A DNA stretch of 64,000 nucleotides from NCBI GenBank assembly GCA_028281025.1, contig JANQKR010000017.1:62001-126000 (forward strand). Reading direction: 5' to 3'. Shown here one piece after another: positions 16,685 through 26,123 of this stretch. Below the pieces are notes generated by a model. That model searched no databases. It had not been told where the DNA came from and was given only the letters and a program-made list of their open reading frames with translations. The position numbers and the translations under genes were made by a program. The stretch comes from Croceivirga sp. Its GTDB lineage: Bacteria; Bacteroidota; Bacteroidia; Flavobacteriales; Flavobacteriaceae. Positions within the stretch are counted from its first letter, which is position 1, and every line of letters begins with the position of its first letter.

Positions 16685-18151
16685 TCAATGCAATCGTTGT
16701 TCTTCAAAGACTTTTAACCAAGAAATCAATTGGCTGAAAAGCGTAAAATGCTGTATTACCCGCGTTTGCCCATTAAATCCCCATTTGTCCCGTTCCTTGG
16801 TATGGTTTAGCATGTAAGCCAAGGTTTTGGAAAGACTGTCAATATCCGTGGGATCCTCATTTATTTTACCGGTTTTATTATGCTCCACCTGGAATTTTAA
16901 TCCTGCCGCACCCGACACCAAAAGAGGTTTTCTTTTCCACATGCCCTCTGTGGCGGTAAGGCCAAAGCCCTCCTGAATGGAGTTTTGGACGATAATGCTC
17001 GAAGCCCTTTGCAGTGCATTGACAATAAGGGCATTTTCCTTGGGGTTGTCCAGGGGAAGCAATAAAATGGCAATATCATTTTGCATCTCTTGATCCAATG
17101 CCATATAAGCTTTGGTGAGTTCATTCAATACCGCCTGGCCTTCCGGATCGTCCGAGACAAAGGCCGGATCTGGTCCTGCCATGACAAGGAGCGTCATTTG
17201 TATTCGTTTGTAGTCCAAACTTTCCGGATCACCGTGTGCCTGGTTCTCTTTTTTCATCTGGATAAAGGCCTCCATAAGTTCCTTGAACCCTTTTAAGCGA
17301 TCCCATCTTGATATTTCCGTAACAAAAGGCCTGTAGATAAGATTAAGATTGCTGTTTTGATTGGGTGAACCAAAGGAGCCGTCCGGCATTATTCTCCGTA
17401 CCAGATGATTGTACCTGTGGTACAAAATGGCCTTGTGATCGTCCAATACTCCGGATTGGTACAAAATTCCGATGGATTTATGGAGCTGCAATGCCCTGTT
17501 TTTATGGCTTAGTGGATCAATGGCCGGAGGAATGATACTTGTTTTGCTTTTAAGCGATTTTGGCACATAGGAGGGAAGGCTAAAGATAAAATGATCATAA
17601 TCATCCGTATAGGGGGAAAGAAACTCCCAAACTGCATCGGTTACCTCGGTATTCTCTTCCAATCCAATATGACATCGCCAAATAATGGGGACCTTTTTCT
17701 CTTTCTTTAGCATTGCTGCCAATGGCATGGGTTGTGGGTCGTGTACCACAACAATATCACCATCAGCTATAAGATCAAGGGCCTTGGGCAGGTTTTGTTT
17801 GTTGACAGCTTCGTAGACTTCACGGTCACCGGGGGTAAATTTACCATCCCCACTTCCATGAATTGCATTATGTATTCGCTTTGTTAGGTCAAAAAAGGCT
17901 TCGTCTTTGGCTTCGATTACCAACCATTCAATGGAAACACCCAATTCACGAAGTATTCGCATTTGACTTGGTAGCATTTCCGCCACGCCTCCACCGATCG
18001 CTGTGGAATTGATCATCCAAACAGTGCTACCTTGAATGGATGCTATGGCTTCTTTGGATTGCTCCAAAAAATCGAGTACCAAGGAATATAATGAGCCGTA
18101 AGCTTTGTAGTCTTGAAGTTTGGCGCCTGGTTTTACATGGATTTTCTGCAT
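16685..18151 (-). CDS. GT4-family glycosyltransferase, trehalose synthase (TreT)-like
   Basis: A 488-residue retaining glycosyltransferase with two Rossmann domains. The opening VWMINSTAIGGGVAEML is the signature of TreT-type trehalose glycosyltransferring synthases and related GT4 enzymes. Other marks are IVVHDPQPMPLA, WRCHIGLEEN, the donor-binding SIIVQNSIQEGFGLTATEG with the EX7E-type glutamates, and KPLLVSGAAGL. TreT joins NDP-glucose to glucose to give trehalose; whether this protein does so, or makes another glycoside, is inference. No other trehalose genes are nearby. It lies 57 nt downstream of the ABC protein and 44 nt upstream of the DinB gene. Confidence 0.8.
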   Translation of the reverse strand: MQKIHVKPGAKLQDYKAYGSLYSLVLDFLEQSKEAIASIQGSTVWMINSTAIGGGVAEMLPSQMRILRELGVSIEWLVIEAKDEAFFDLTKRIHNAIHGSGDGKFTPGDREVYEAVNKQNLPKALDLIADGDIVVVHDPQPMPLAAMLKKEKKVPIIWRCHIGLEENTEVTDAVWEFLSPYTDDYDHFIFSLPSYVPKSLKSKTSIIPPAIDPLSHKNRALQLHKSIGILYQSGVLDDHKAILYHRYNHLVRRIMPDGSFGSPNQNSNLNLIYRPFVTEISRWDRLKGFKELMEAFIQMKKENQAHGDPESLDYKRIQMTLLVMAGPDPAFVSDDPEGQAVLNELTKAYMALDQEMQNDIAILLLPLDNPKENALIVNALQRASSIIVQNSIQEGFGLTATEGMWKRKPLLVSGAAGLKFQVEHNKTGKINEDPTDIDSLSKTLAYMLNHTKERDKWGFNGQTRVIQHFTLFSQLISWLKVFEEQRLH

Positions 18152-18208
18152 TTAAGGAAGTTTGTTGTTTTTCAAAAGGTACCAAAAAATAAGGTAATCC
18201 CCATGAAG

Positions 18209-19453
18209 TCAGCTGGAATTTATAAAACCCAATGAACCTGCGGCAGAGGGTTGAAGTTCAAACCTTTTTTCGGGCCTTAAATTGGGCTCGTTCCTATGGG
18301 ACACATAGATGATGGCTGAATCACTTCCTTGGGCATAAGTGTTGATCAGTTCCACAAAGAAAGTAGCACCGGCATCATCCAAACCAACGGTAGGTTCATC
18401 CAAAATAAGCAAGGGTGGATGTTTTATCAATGCCCTGGCCGTCATCACCAGTCTTTTGGCACCTATACTCAGTTCATGAAAATAGCAGTGTTTCCTGTTT
18501 TCCAGACCAAGAAGGCCCAACCATTCCACAGCCTTGTGTATTTCCGTTTCGGAAGGCTTGGTATAAAGGCCTATTGAATCGTACAGACCGGAAACAATCA
18601 TCTGCTCCAAGGTGTGATATCCCCTAAATCGATCTACCATGGCAGGGGAAAAATAGCCAATGAGTTCTTTAAGATCCCAGACACTTTCCCCACTTCCCTT
18701 TTTGTGTCCAAATAGGGTCAAATCCTGGCCATAGCCTTTGTGGCTATCTCCAGTGATAAGGTTGAGCAATGTACTTTTTCCACTTCCATTTGGACCGACC
18801 AGTTGCCAAAACTCCTTACTTTTAATGGTCCAATTGATTTCTTTGAGAACGGGTTTCGTACCAAAACTGACCGATACATTTTTAAATTCGACCAGACATT
18901 CGTCCAGTAAGGGAATTGACTTTATGGGCTGGGGAGCTTTTTGACCGATCCTGGGTTTTGTCCGGTCGGAAGTGGATTTAAAACCTTCCCCTTTTTTAAA
19001 TTTTAGGAGCAAATTGTCTTTGAACTGGAAAAACTGCTGTACAAAGGGGAAAGCGTCCGACACCCTGGTGGTGATTTGAATGAGGGACAGTTTCTGGCTG
19101 AGGTCTTGAAAATTGCGTGTAAGTTGTTCTTGACTCCCTTTATCCAGGCTATCATAGGCATTCACCACAATCAATACCTCTGGATTTTGGGCCATGAGAT
19201 AGTGAAGCAAGGCCTTTTTCCGCTCTCCGCTACTCATGGATTTTAAGGATTGCCCAGAGCCCTCGGTGAGGACTTTCCGGTCATGGCGTTCCTCCTCTTC
19301 CATGAACCGTTCAATTTGATATGGCGAAAATTCCCCAATGTCCTTGGTTTTTAACCAAAGGAAATCGGGATAGGTGCCATTGGTGAGATTTGAAACCAAC
19401 TTTTTGGTTTTTACTTCATTGTCCAGTAGGATAACGGAATGGCTATGGTTCAT
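18209..19453 (-). CDS. ModF-like ABC ATP-binding protein with degenerate first domain
   Basis: A 414-residue soluble protein with two ABC nucleotide-binding modules. The second half has a complete set: Walker A GPNGSGKST, signature ELSIGAKRLVMTARAL, Walker B LLILDEPTVGLDD and the switch His in VSHRNE. The first half keeps a signature-like MSSGERKKALLHYLM and a Walker B-like VLIVVNAYDSLD, but no Walker A is seen and the catalytic Glu is absent, so it is probably a non-catalytic partner domain. The architecture resembles ModF/PhrA, whose role is unclear. Start ATG 19453. No membrane component is near. Confidence 0.8.
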   Translation of the reverse strand: MNHSHSVILLDNEVKTKKLVSNLTNGTYPDFLWLKTKDIGEFSPYQIERFMEEEERHDRKVLTEGSGQSLKSMSSGERKKALLHYLMAQNPEVLIVVNAYDSLDKGSQEQLTRNFQDLSQKLSLIQITTRVSDAFPFVQQFFQFKDNLLLKFKKGEGFKSTSDRTKPRIGQKAPQPIKSIPLLDECLVEFKNVSVSFGTKPVLKEINWTIKSKEFWQLVGPNGSGKSTLLNLITGDSHKGYGQDLTLFGHKKGSGESVWDLKELIGYFSPAMVDRFRGYHTLEQMIVSGLYDSIGLYTKPSETEIHKAVEWLGLLGLENRKHCYFHELSIGAKRLVMTARALIKHPPLLILDEPTVGLDDAGATFFVELINTYAQGSDSAIIYVSHRNEPNLRPEKRFELQPSAAGSLGFINSS

Positions 19454-19488
19454 GGCTCTTGTGAAACGAGCATAAAAAATAAAAAGAA

Positions 19489-20010
19489 TTAAAACACCAC
19501 TCTATAGATATGGACAGGATTTTCTTTGTAGTGGGTTGTGGTGTCCAAGAACATACCATTTTTGAGTGCGACCTTTTGGGAGGGGATATTGGCTATGTGG
19601 ATAATGGAAATTACGCTATCGGCAAAAGCGTGTTCCTTGGCATAGGTCTTGCATTTAAAGGCTGCCTCAAAGGCGTAACCTTTTCTCCAGTGTTCCGGCA
19701 AAATGGAATACCCAATTTCAAGCTCGGTCCTTTGGTCCACTTCTTGGACCAAAAGCCCACAAATACCTACCAGCTTGCCGCTTTCCTTTAAGATTAGGGC
19801 GTTCATCCCACCCAAATCATGTTCATATCGTTCAAAAATTCGGTCAAATTGTTGTTGGCAGGCCTTAATGGGATCTTTGGGCAGTCCTTCCCAAAATCTT
19901 GTGCTCTCCGGGTTTTTATGGAATGGCAACCAGGAACCAAAATCCTTGGGAACCACTTTTCGGAACAGTAGGCGCTCCGTTTCCTGATGTTCCAGTAGGT
20001 ATTTTGGCAT
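19489..20010 (-). CDS. GNAT acetyltransferase, RimJ/RimL type
   Basis: A 173-residue acetyltransferase. The beginning LEHQETERLLFRKVVPKDF is the typical RimJ/RimL opening, the acetyl-CoA loop is EIGYSILPEHWRKGYAFEA (R/QxxGxA region), and the end IHIANIPSQKVALKNGM is the asparagine-serine motif followed by the last helix. It should acetylate an N-terminal or other amine; the substrate is unknown. The start codon directly abuts the stop of the upstream DUF192 gene. Confidence 0.88.
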   Translation of the reverse strand: MPKYLLEHQETERLLFRKVVPKDFGSWLPFHKNPESTRFWEGLPKDPIKACQQQFDRIFERYEHDLGGMNALILKESGKLVGICGLLVQEVDQRTELEIGYSILPEHWRKGYAFEAAFKCKTYAKEHAFADSVISIIHIANIPSQKVALKNGMFLDTTTHYKENPVHIYRVVF

Positions 20011-20490
20011 TTAGTCTTTTGTGTAGGTGATACTATCGCCTTCCATGATGTTCCATTGGTCGGAAAGCCCGGCATTGATTTCCAGGACAAACTTTACCGG
20101 TACTTTAGAGGAAAGTCCGGCTTCATTTAGAGGTTGTGCATTTTTTTGGAAGCTGGCAATACGTTGGTTTTCATCGATAAAAATAATGTCCAATGGAAAT
20201 TCGGTATTCTTCATGTAAAAGGAATGCATGGCAACATCGGGAAAAATGAACAGCATCCCTTGATTGTCCCTCATTGACTGACGGTACATCAGTCCGGTCT
20301 GTACCTCATAGTCCGTTTCCGCAAATTCCATATCCAAGGTGACCAGTAGGGAGTCCTTTCTAAAAACTTGAAGCGTGCCCTCTTTGGAAAAGGTAATTTC
20401 TTCCGTCTTAATTTCCTGGGTTGGCCTTTCCTTACAATTGGAAAGGAAAAGCGTCAGGACCACAACAACTATTTTCAAACAATGCCTCAT
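20011..20490 (-). CDS. DUF192 lipoprotein
   Basis: A 159-residue envelope protein of the DUF192 family (mesophilic homologues are small secreted beta barrels of unknown role). A lipoprotein signal, MRHCLKIVVVVLTLFLSNC, ends at a lipobox. The DUF192 core is visible as FAETDYEVQTGLMYRQSM, GMLFIFPD, HSFYMKNTEFPLDIIFID and NAGLSDQWNIMEGD. ATG 20490 was chosen; the frame extends six codons upstream, but those codons lie at the edge of a 7-nt tandem repeat. It directly precedes the GNAT gene. Confidence 0.88.
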   Translation of the reverse strand: MRHCLKIVVVVLTLFLSNCKERPTQEIKTEEITFSKEGTLQVFRKDSLLVTLDMEFAETDYEVQTGLMYRQSMRDNQGMLFIFPDVAMHSFYMKNTEFPLDIIFIDENQRIASFQKNAQPLNEAGLSSKVPVKFVLEINAGLSDQWNIMEGDSITYTKD

Positions 20491-20496
20491 CTTCTT

Positions 20497-20566
20497 AACA
20501 ACGAACAACTAACAACGAACAACGAACAACGAACAACTAACCATCAACTATCAACCATCAACCACT
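20497..20566. repeat. Ten-unit 7-nt tandem repeat downstream of lgt
   Basis: Ten consecutive heptamers AAC-ANCN type (AACAACG, AACAACT, AACAACG x3, AACAACT, AACCATC, AACTATC, AACCATC, AACCACT) fill almost the whole space between the lgt stop codon (20565-20567) and the DUF192 start (20490). The period is exact, while the third to seventh bases vary. On the coding strand it reads as GTTGTTN/GTTGATN units. Confidence 0.85.
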
Positions 20567-21500
20567 ATTTCCTTGCAGGCCTAAACATCAAATATAGTCC
20601 GATCAATACAAAAGGAATACTTAGCCATTGTCCGGTACTAAAGGTTCCCCAGGTATCTTCAAATCCACCTTGACTCTTTTTAAAAAACTCCAGGATAAAA
20701 CGGATGGGGCCCCACATAACGGCCAACCAAAAACCGAACAGAAAGCCTTCCTTCTTTTTAAGGTCCGTTTTCCAGTACATCCAGAAATACATGATCACGA
20801 ATAAAAGCAGATATCCAAAAGCTTCATATAGCTGAACGGGATGACGATAGGGAATGGATTCCAAAACCGAAGAAAAATCGGGATTGTTTTCAAGGGCCCT
20901 GTACGCTGCACTGGCCGTCTTTTCTTTGGTCAACTGCATGGCCTTATAGGCGGGCATATCATCGGAATCCCTTATGAATTTAGTGGCCAAAGCAAAAGAT
21001 TTGTCCACCACCTTTCCGTTGATTTCCGAGTTAAAAAAGTTTCCCAATCGAACAAATGCCCCACCAATGGCACAGGTAATGGTCACCCGGTCCAGTAGCC
21101 AGAGGATACTCATCCCCTTATTTTTCCTGGAAAAGAGGTAAAGTCCTATAATTCCACCAATTGCGGCACCATGGGATGCCAGACCGGCAAATCCGGTGAA
21201 CTTAAATTCAGGTGTGGTCTGTATGGGGAGTAGAATGGACAATGGGTCATCTGCAAAAAGCTCGGATTGATAAAAAAGCACGTGACCCAACCTGGCCCCC
21301 AACATGATCGATACTACGGCGTACACAAAAAGGGAATCCAGTTTTACCAGGGATATGTTTTCATTTTGGAAGATACGTTTCATGATGTACCAACCTAAAA
21401 CAAAGGCCAGTATCCAAAGTAAGTTGTAATATTTTATTTGTAGGACACCAATTTGAAAGATGGTTTCATCCGGATTCCAAATAAAGCCTAGGAAATGCAT
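20565..21500 (-). CDS. lgt: Prolipoprotein diacylglyceryl transferase
   Basis: A 311-residue inner-membrane enzyme that transfers diacylglyceryl from phosphatidylglycerol to the lipobox cysteine, the first step in lipoprotein maturation; it serves the many lipoproteins of this window. Seven membrane helices are evident. Family marks are the N-terminal ILAFVLGWYI, SHGAAIGGIIGLYLF with the essential His, and RLGNFFNSEINGK, the Lgt signature around the catalytic Arg. A stretch of about 35 residues at 185-220 (SFALATKFIRDSDDM...) is longer than in E. coli. Tandem heptamer repeats lie on both sides. Confidence 0.95.
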   Translation of the reverse strand: MHFLGFIWNPDETIFQIGVLQIKYYNLLWILAFVLGWYIMKRIFQNENISLVKLDSLFVYAVVSIMLGARLGHVLFYQSELFADDPLSILLPIQTTPEFKFTGFAGLASHGAAIGGIIGLYLFSRKNKGMSILWLLDRVTITCAIGGAFVRLGNFFNSEINGKVVDKSFALATKFIRDSDDMPAYKAMQLTKEKTASAAYRALENNPDFSSVLESIPYRHPVQLYEAFGYLLLFVIMYFWMYWKTDLKKKEGFLFGFWLAVMWGPIRFILEFFKKSQGGFEDTWGTFSTGQWLSIPFVLIGLYLMFRPARK

Positions 21501-21576
21501 GTGGTAGATAGATTTTGGGCGAAGATACTAGTTTTGACTGGTTGGATTAACGGATTGTTGGAATTTTAAAAAAGTT

Positions 21577-21667
21577 GGATGCGGGATATGGGATGTTGGA
21601 TGCTGGATGTTAGATGCTAGATGTGGGATGTTAGATGTGAGATGCTGGATGTGAGATGCTGGATGCT
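21577..21667. repeat. Thirteen-unit 7-nt tandem repeat upstream of lgt
   Basis: Thirteen heptamers of the pattern RGATGYK (GGATGCG, GGATATG, GGATGTT, GGATGCT and variants), with no change of phase, lie 76 nt upstream of the lgt start in the gap to yidD. The unit differs in sequence from the repeat on the other side of lgt but has the same period. No gene is present in the 21501-21755 gap. Confidence 0.85.
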
Positions 21668-21755
21668 ACGTGATGTGCGAAAGATGATGGATATGGACTT
21701 CGCAAAGTGATATCAAGGCCAGTGCTATTATTGACCATGAACAAATACCCTTTTC

Positions 21756-22004
21756 TTAAGGCACGGGGTCATATCCTTTTCCTCCCCAGGGATGGCAGCT
21801 AAAAATACGTTTTAAGGAAAGCCATCCTCCTTTAAAAAGGCCGTGTTTTTTTAAAGCCTCCAATGTGTACTGGGAACAGGTGGGCTGGTATCTGCATGTA
21901 GCCGGGGTCAAGGGGGAAATCAATACCTGGTAGGCCCTGACCAGGAACACAAAGGGCGCTATTGCAATCTTCCGTAGACTAATTGATGCTGAATGTTGTG
22001 CCAT
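21756..22004 (-). CDS. yidD: Membrane protein insertion efficiency factor YidD
   Basis: An 82-residue peripheral inner-membrane protein that assists YidC. It has the diagnostic YidD text [34 protein letters not shown] and [23 protein letters not shown], with three conserved cysteines. Its first codons overlap the cysS 3' end by 26 nt in another frame; no other ATG is available before the conserved region, so the start appears right. It is translated downstream of cysS and probably in the same transcript. Confidence 0.95.
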   Translation of the reverse strand: MAQHSASISLRKIAIAPFVFLVRAYQVLISPLTPATCRYQPTCSQYTLEALKKHGLFKGGWLSLKRIFSCHPWGGKGYDPVP

Positions 22005-23460
22005 CCTTGCCGTCTTTTAGCTGTATTCCCAGGGCAGTAAGTTCATCCCGAATCTTGTCCGAAGTTTCAAAATCCTTGTTGGCCCTGGCTTGATTGCGCA
22101 AATCGATCAGCAGGTTAACCACGCCTTCCATAGTTTGGGAGTTGCCATCCGAAGCACTTTGGTCCTCCAATCCCAAAACATCGAACACAAAACTGTTAAA
22201 GGTATTGGAGAGCTCTTTTTTGTCCACTTCGGTTATGGTTTCCTTACCTTCTTTAATAAGGTTAATGCGTTTTACGGCATCAAATAAATGGGCGATGAGG
22301 ATTGGGGTGTTGAAATCATCGTTCATCGCGTTATAACACTGCTGTGTCCATGCTTTGACATTAAAATCGGATGTTGGACCCGTAGGCAGTTGGGAAATGG
22401 CATTATGGGCTTCCATAAGCTTGTAGTATCCCTTTTCGGAAGCCAAAAGGGCACTGTCACTCAAATCCAGGATACTGGTATAATGGGCCTGCATCATAAA
22501 AAATCGCACGACCGAAGGAGGGAACGCTTTGCTTAAAATGGCATTCTTCCCTGAGAACATTTCTGAGGGATAAATATTGTTGCCCGTGGATTTGGACATC
22601 TTTTTTCCGTTCAGGGTAAGCATGTTCGCATGTAGCCAATAGTTTACCGGGGACTTGCCGTTACTGGCCTCGGCCTGCGCTATTTCACATTCGTGATGCG
22701 GGAACTTCAAATCCATTCCCCCACCGTGAATATCAAAATTTTCCCCAAGGTATTTGGTGCTCATGGCCGTACATTCCAAATGCCAACCTGGGAAACCATC
22801 GCCCCAAGGGGATGGCCATCGCATAATATGTTGGGGTTCCGCTTTCTTCCAAAGCGCAAAATCCTGAGGGTTCTTTTTTTCGTCCTGTGCTGCCAATTCA
22901 CGCGTATTGGCAATCATGTCCTCCAATTTGCGTCCGCTCAATTTTCCATAGTCATGGGAAGCATTGAATTTGACGACATCAAAATATACCGAGCCGTTCT
23001 TTTCATAGGCGAACCCTTTCCCGAGAATTTCCTTTATGATTTCGATCTGCTCAATAATATGTCCAGTGGCCGTGGGTTCGATACTGGGGGGGAGTAGATT
23101 GAATTTTTGAAGGGTATCATGGAAGTCAACCGTATAGCGTTGTACAACTTCCATGGGCTCCAATTGTTCCAACTTCGCCTTTTTTGCAATTTTATCCTCC
23201 CCATCATCCGCATCGTTTTCCAAATGTCCGGCATCCGTAATATTTCGTACGTAGCGCACCTTAAAACCAAGATGCTTAAAGTATCGAAATATCATGTCAA
23301 AGGATATAAAGGTTCGGCAGTTCCCCAAATGTACGTTACTGTAGACCGTGGGGCCACAGACATACATGCCTACATACCCTTTTTTCAAGGGATTGAAGGT
23401 TTCTTTCCTACCTGTAAGTGAATTGGTGACCTTTACCGTTTGCTGTTCGTACAGTGGCAT
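21979..23460 (-). CDS. cysS: Cysteinyl-tRNA synthetase
   Basis: A 493-residue class I aminoacyl-tRNA synthetase that charges tRNA-Cys. The HIGH motif appears as VHLGN, preceded by the zinc-binding Cys in [10 protein letters not shown]; further zinc ligands lie in WHLECTAM and [17 protein letters not shown] is KKMSKSTGN. The DALR-type C-terminal region ends [16 protein letters not shown]. Its start codon shares one base with the folE stop (TAATG-type overlap on the minus strand), indicating coupling with folE upstream. Confidence 0.97.
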   Translation of the reverse strand: MPLYEQQTVKVTNSLTGRKETFNPLKKGYVGMYVCGPTVYSNVHLGNCRTFISFDMIFRYFKHLGFKVRYVRNITDAGHLENDADDGEDKIAKKAKLEQLEPMEVVQRYTVDFHDTLQKFNLLPPSIEPTATGHIIEQIEIIKEILGKGFAYEKNGSVYFDVVKFNASHDYGKLSGRKLEDMIANTRELAAQDEKKNPQDFALWKKAEPQHIMRWPSPWGDGFPGWHLECTAMSTKYLGENFDIHGGGMDLKFPHHECEIAQAEASNGKSPVNYWLHANMLTLNGKKMSKSTGNNIYPSEMFSGKNAILSKAFPPSVVRFFMMQAHYTSILDLSDSALLASEKGYYKLMEAHNAISQLPTGPTSDFNVKAWTQQCYNAMNDDFNTPILIAHLFDAVKRINLIKEGKETITEVDKKELSNTFNSFVFDVLGLEDQSASDGNSQTMEGVVNLLIDLRNQARANKDFETSDKIRDELTALGIQLKDGKDGTTFSIN

Positions 23461-24140
23461 TAAAACTCGGTATCTAGGTTGACGTATTCCAAAAACTCCT
23501 TTCTAACGGCCTCATCCTTGAACTTTCCTCCATATTCCGCGGTAACGGTACTACTTTCAATATCCCGGATTCCCCTTGAATTTACGCAAAGATGTTTTGC
23601 ATCGATCAAGCAAGCTACGTCCTCGGTCCCCAAAACCTTTTGAAGCTCTTTGACAATCTGGATGTTCAAGCGTTCCTGAACCTGCGGCCTCTTGGCATAG
23701 TAATCAACAATACGGTTCATTTTTGAAAGGCCAACGACCGTTCCGTTGGAGATATAAGCAACATGGGCTTTTCCCACGATGGGCAATAAGTGGTGTTCAC
23801 AGGTAGAGTAGAGGGTAATGTTCTTTTCAACCAACATCTGCCCATACTTGTACTTGTTTTCAAAGGTTGAGGATTTCGGTCTCCTATCGGGATGTAAACC
23901 CCCAAAAATTTCCTTAACGAACATTTTTGCCACCCTTTTCGGGGTACCTTTTAGGCTGTCATCGTCCAGGTCCAACCCTAAGGTCAATAATATTTCACGG
24001 ACATTCCCTTCAATGCGCTTTATCTTTTCAGCATCTTCCAATACAAAAGCGTCCTGGCGTAAAGGGGTGTCTTGAGCAGAGCCAACATGGTCGTTGCCCC
24101 GATCCTCAAACTGTTCTTCCAAAGTCTGTTCCAATTTCAT
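23460..24140 (-). CDS. folE: GTP cyclohydrolase I
   Basis: A 226-residue enzyme that turns GTP into 7,8-dihydroneopterin triphosphate, the first step of tetrahydrofolate and pterin synthesis. Zinc and catalytic residues are seen in [18 protein letters not shown] and [51 protein letters not shown] and [10 protein letters not shown] are family features. The frame opens 8 codons upstream (MCALLGAT), but a perfect minus-strand -7 box lies there, so ATG 24140 ([10 protein letters not shown]) is chosen. It heads the folE-cysS-yidD transcript. Confidence 0.95.
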   Translation of the reverse strand: MKLEQTLEEQFEDRGNDHVGSAQDTPLRQDAFVLEDAEKIKRIEGNVREILLTLGLDLDDDSLKGTPKRVAKMFVKEIFGGLHPDRRPKSSTFENKYKYGQMLVEKNITLYSTCEHHLLPIVGKAHVAYISNGTVVGLSKMNRIVDYYAKRPQVQERLNIQIVKELQKVLGTEDVACLIDAKHLCVNSRGIRDIESSTVTAEYGGKFKDEAVRKEFLEYVNLDTEF

Positions 24141-24161
24141 TGTTGCGCCCAATAAAGCGCA

Positions 24162-24169
24162 CAAAGATA
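24162..24169 (-). promoter_or_regulatory. -7 promoter box of folE
   Basis: On the minus strand TATCTTTG matches TAnnTTTG. It lies 22 nt ahead of ATG 24140 and overlaps the alternative start at 24164, which would not be in the transcript. Confidence 0.5.
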
Positions 24170-24615
24170 TGCATTAATGCCCTATTTACCCTTTGAATTA
24201 CCGGGTTTGCCAACATAAATTATTGTTAAGGGGCACCCTCGGATTTTTTACAACTTTCAACTTTACAGTTACTTAATATCCATGTCGATACTGGTTTTTC
24301 CTGTTTTTTGGCTTTTGGGCTCGCCCATCGTAGTTTTCAATTGTTTGTAACAATTCCGCCCGTCACAACATATCGAAAATGGGGCGCCCACTTTTGGGGA
24401 TGCAATTTTGGTGGAAATCCCCTCAGTTGGAAGCCTTACGCAGATAATACCATTGGCTTATGGTTCCACAGGGCATTGTCAGCCCGTAATGACCATTTTA
24501 CTCTGGCATTGCCATAATGGCCGTTCATCGAATTTTTGGCTTTTTGCACTATTTTGAATACTAAAATGGGGTTTGGGATAGTTATTAAGCATATACATGC
24601 ATTAGCCCCAAATTT
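24170..24615. other. 446-bp gap without a recognisable gene
   Basis: Between divergent folE and the T9SS substrate gene. The only notable frame is 69 codons on the plus strand (24308-24517) with no conserved character. AT-rich regulatory-looking sequence with several TTTG tracts precedes the T9SS gene, but no complete TTTG-N19-TAnnTTTG pair is seen. Confidence 0.4.
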
Positions 24616-26076
24616 ATGCGAACACTATTTTGTGCTATCTCTTGCTTGTTTGTTATGGGTTTTCACCTGAATGCCCAAAATTCCCCGGATTGTAGGACCG
24701 CTATCCCCATATGTGCCGATGCTCCCATAGATGGAGTGGTTGATGGCGGAGGTGATATTGATGACTTTGATCCCGATGTAATTCGGCAGACCGGATGTTT
24801 GGAAAAGGGTAGTGTCATTTCGGCCAATATAGAGAACAATACGGCATGGTACGTATTTAGGGCTGGAACGGATGGTCAAATAGGGTTTGATATCGAGGCT
24901 TTGCCCGTCACCCCTGGATCACCCGTGACCGCGGAGTACGATTTTGCGTTGTTCGGTCCATTTGACCAAACCACGGGCGCTAATTTCTGTGGCAATATCA
25001 GTAATGGTACGGAACAACCTATCCGTTGTAATTACGAAGTAAACGATACCAATTTTACGGGAATGGGGGTGAACCCTGAAAATGGACAGGTAGGTGCGCC
25101 CAATGTGACAGGGAGTCAGAATACGTATGATGAGTTCCTGGACGTGATTGCAGGGGAGGTGTATTTCTTGTTGATCAACAACTTCAACACGAATTTCAAT
25201 GGTGATGCGGAACTTTTTACCCTAACCTTTACCGGTAATTCCGTTGATGCGGATCAAAATACCGCATTGGACTGTACATTACGAGATGAGTTCCTTGGCT
25301 TTGACATCATTGCTTGCGAAGGTGACCCGGACATTGTACTGTCCGCCCTAAACTCCCCGGCAGGACCCAATATCGCCAATATTACATGGGAAGTCGATAC
25401 CGATGATGACGGAACCATTGACACTGTTCTGGCTACAGGAGCCGGAGAGACCGAGTTGACGGTAACAAGTCCTAATTCCGGCCGTTATTTTGTGACCATA
25501 GAAACTACATTTGGAGAAACCATCACGGACGATATTTTGATTACTTTTTACGGTATCCCCGTGCTGTTGCCCGGTGAAGATGGTATCATTGTTAGGGAGG
25601 ATTTGACCAATGCGGATGATCCGGACAGCTATGTTGTTGAGTTTGTTGTTGATGGTACCGGGGATTATGAATATGCCATAAACGGGGGCGAATTTCAGGA
25701 TGAACCCATTTTTTTGGACGTTCCTCCCGGTCTTAATACAGTGATCATCAACGATAAAAATGGCTGTGGTACCACTGAACCCATCGAATTCCTTGTCGTG
25801 GGCTATCCCAAGTTTTTTACCCCCAATGGTGATGCGTTCAACAATTTTTGGGAGGTCAAGGGAATTGAGGAACTCATCAATCCCACCATCTTCATTTTTG
25901 ACCGCTACGGAAAGTTATTGAAGCAGTTGGGGCAAACGGATACTGGTTGGGATGGGACCTTTAATGGTAGGCAATTGCCATCTTCGGACTATTGGTTCAG
26001 ATTGGATTATGAGCGTACTGAGCAAACGGTTATTGTTGCCAAAACCGTTAGGAACCATTTTTCATTGGTGCGATAA
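24616..26076 (+). CDS. T9SS type B sorting domain-containing secreted protein
   Basis: A 486-residue protein secreted by the Bacteroidota type IX system. Signal peptide MRTLFCAISCLFVMGFHLNAQ is followed by a region with conserved Cys (DCRTAIPICADAPIDG, NCGNISNGTEQPIRCNY) and AWYVFRAG-like beta-sandwich text, then a PKD/Ig-like part, and at the C-terminus the CHU_C (gliding motility-associated C-terminal, TIGR04131-type) domain: PKFFTPNGDAFNNFWEVKG, IFDRYGKLL and GWDGTFNGRQLPSSDYWF. The sorting domain targets it to the cell surface or medium. The middle region suggests adhesion but no catalytic site is seen. It is monocistronic and convergent with the FadL-like gene. Confidence 0.9.
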   Translation: MRTLFCAISCLFVMGFHLNAQNSPDCRTAIPICADAPIDGVVDGGGDIDDFDPDVIRQTGCLEKGSVISANIENNTAWYVFRAGTDGQIGFDIEALPVTPGSPVTAEYDFALFGPFDQTTGANFCGNISNGTEQPIRCNYEVNDTNFTGMGVNPENGQVGAPNVTGSQNTYDEFLDVIAGEVYFLLINNFNTNFNGDAELFTLTFTGNSVDADQNTALDCTLRDEFLGFDIIACEGDPDIVLSALNSPAGPNIANITWEVDTDDDGTIDTVLATGAGETELTVTSPNSGRYFVTIETTFGETITDDILITFYGIPVLLPGEDGIIVREDLTNADDPDSYVVEFVVDGTGDYEYAINGGEFQDEPIFLDVPPGLNTVIINDKNGCGTTEPIEFLVVGYPKFFTPNGDAFNNFWEVKGIEELINPTIFIFDRYGKLLKQLGQTDTGWDGTFNGRQLPSSDYWFRLDYERTEQTVIVAKTVRNHFSLVR

Positions 26077-26101
26077 AAAAAGCCGGACATACATCCGGCC
26101 T
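26075..26101 (-). terminator. Terminator of the FadL-like gene
   Basis: GCCGGA/TCCGGC hairpin; on the minus strand it is followed by seven T (26075-26081). It begins 23 nt beyond the stop of the minus-strand porin gene and touches the stop codon of the plus-strand T9SS gene. Confidence 0.7.
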
Positions 26102-26123
26102 TATACTTATTCCCAAACAGGCT

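Noticed and set aside
20497-21667. CRISPR array around lgt
   Set aside because: The repeats are contiguous 7-nt units without spacers and there are no cas genes.
24308-24517. 69-codon plus-strand frame in the folE upstream gap
   Set aside because: No signal, domain or conserved pattern, and no promoter or terminator context.
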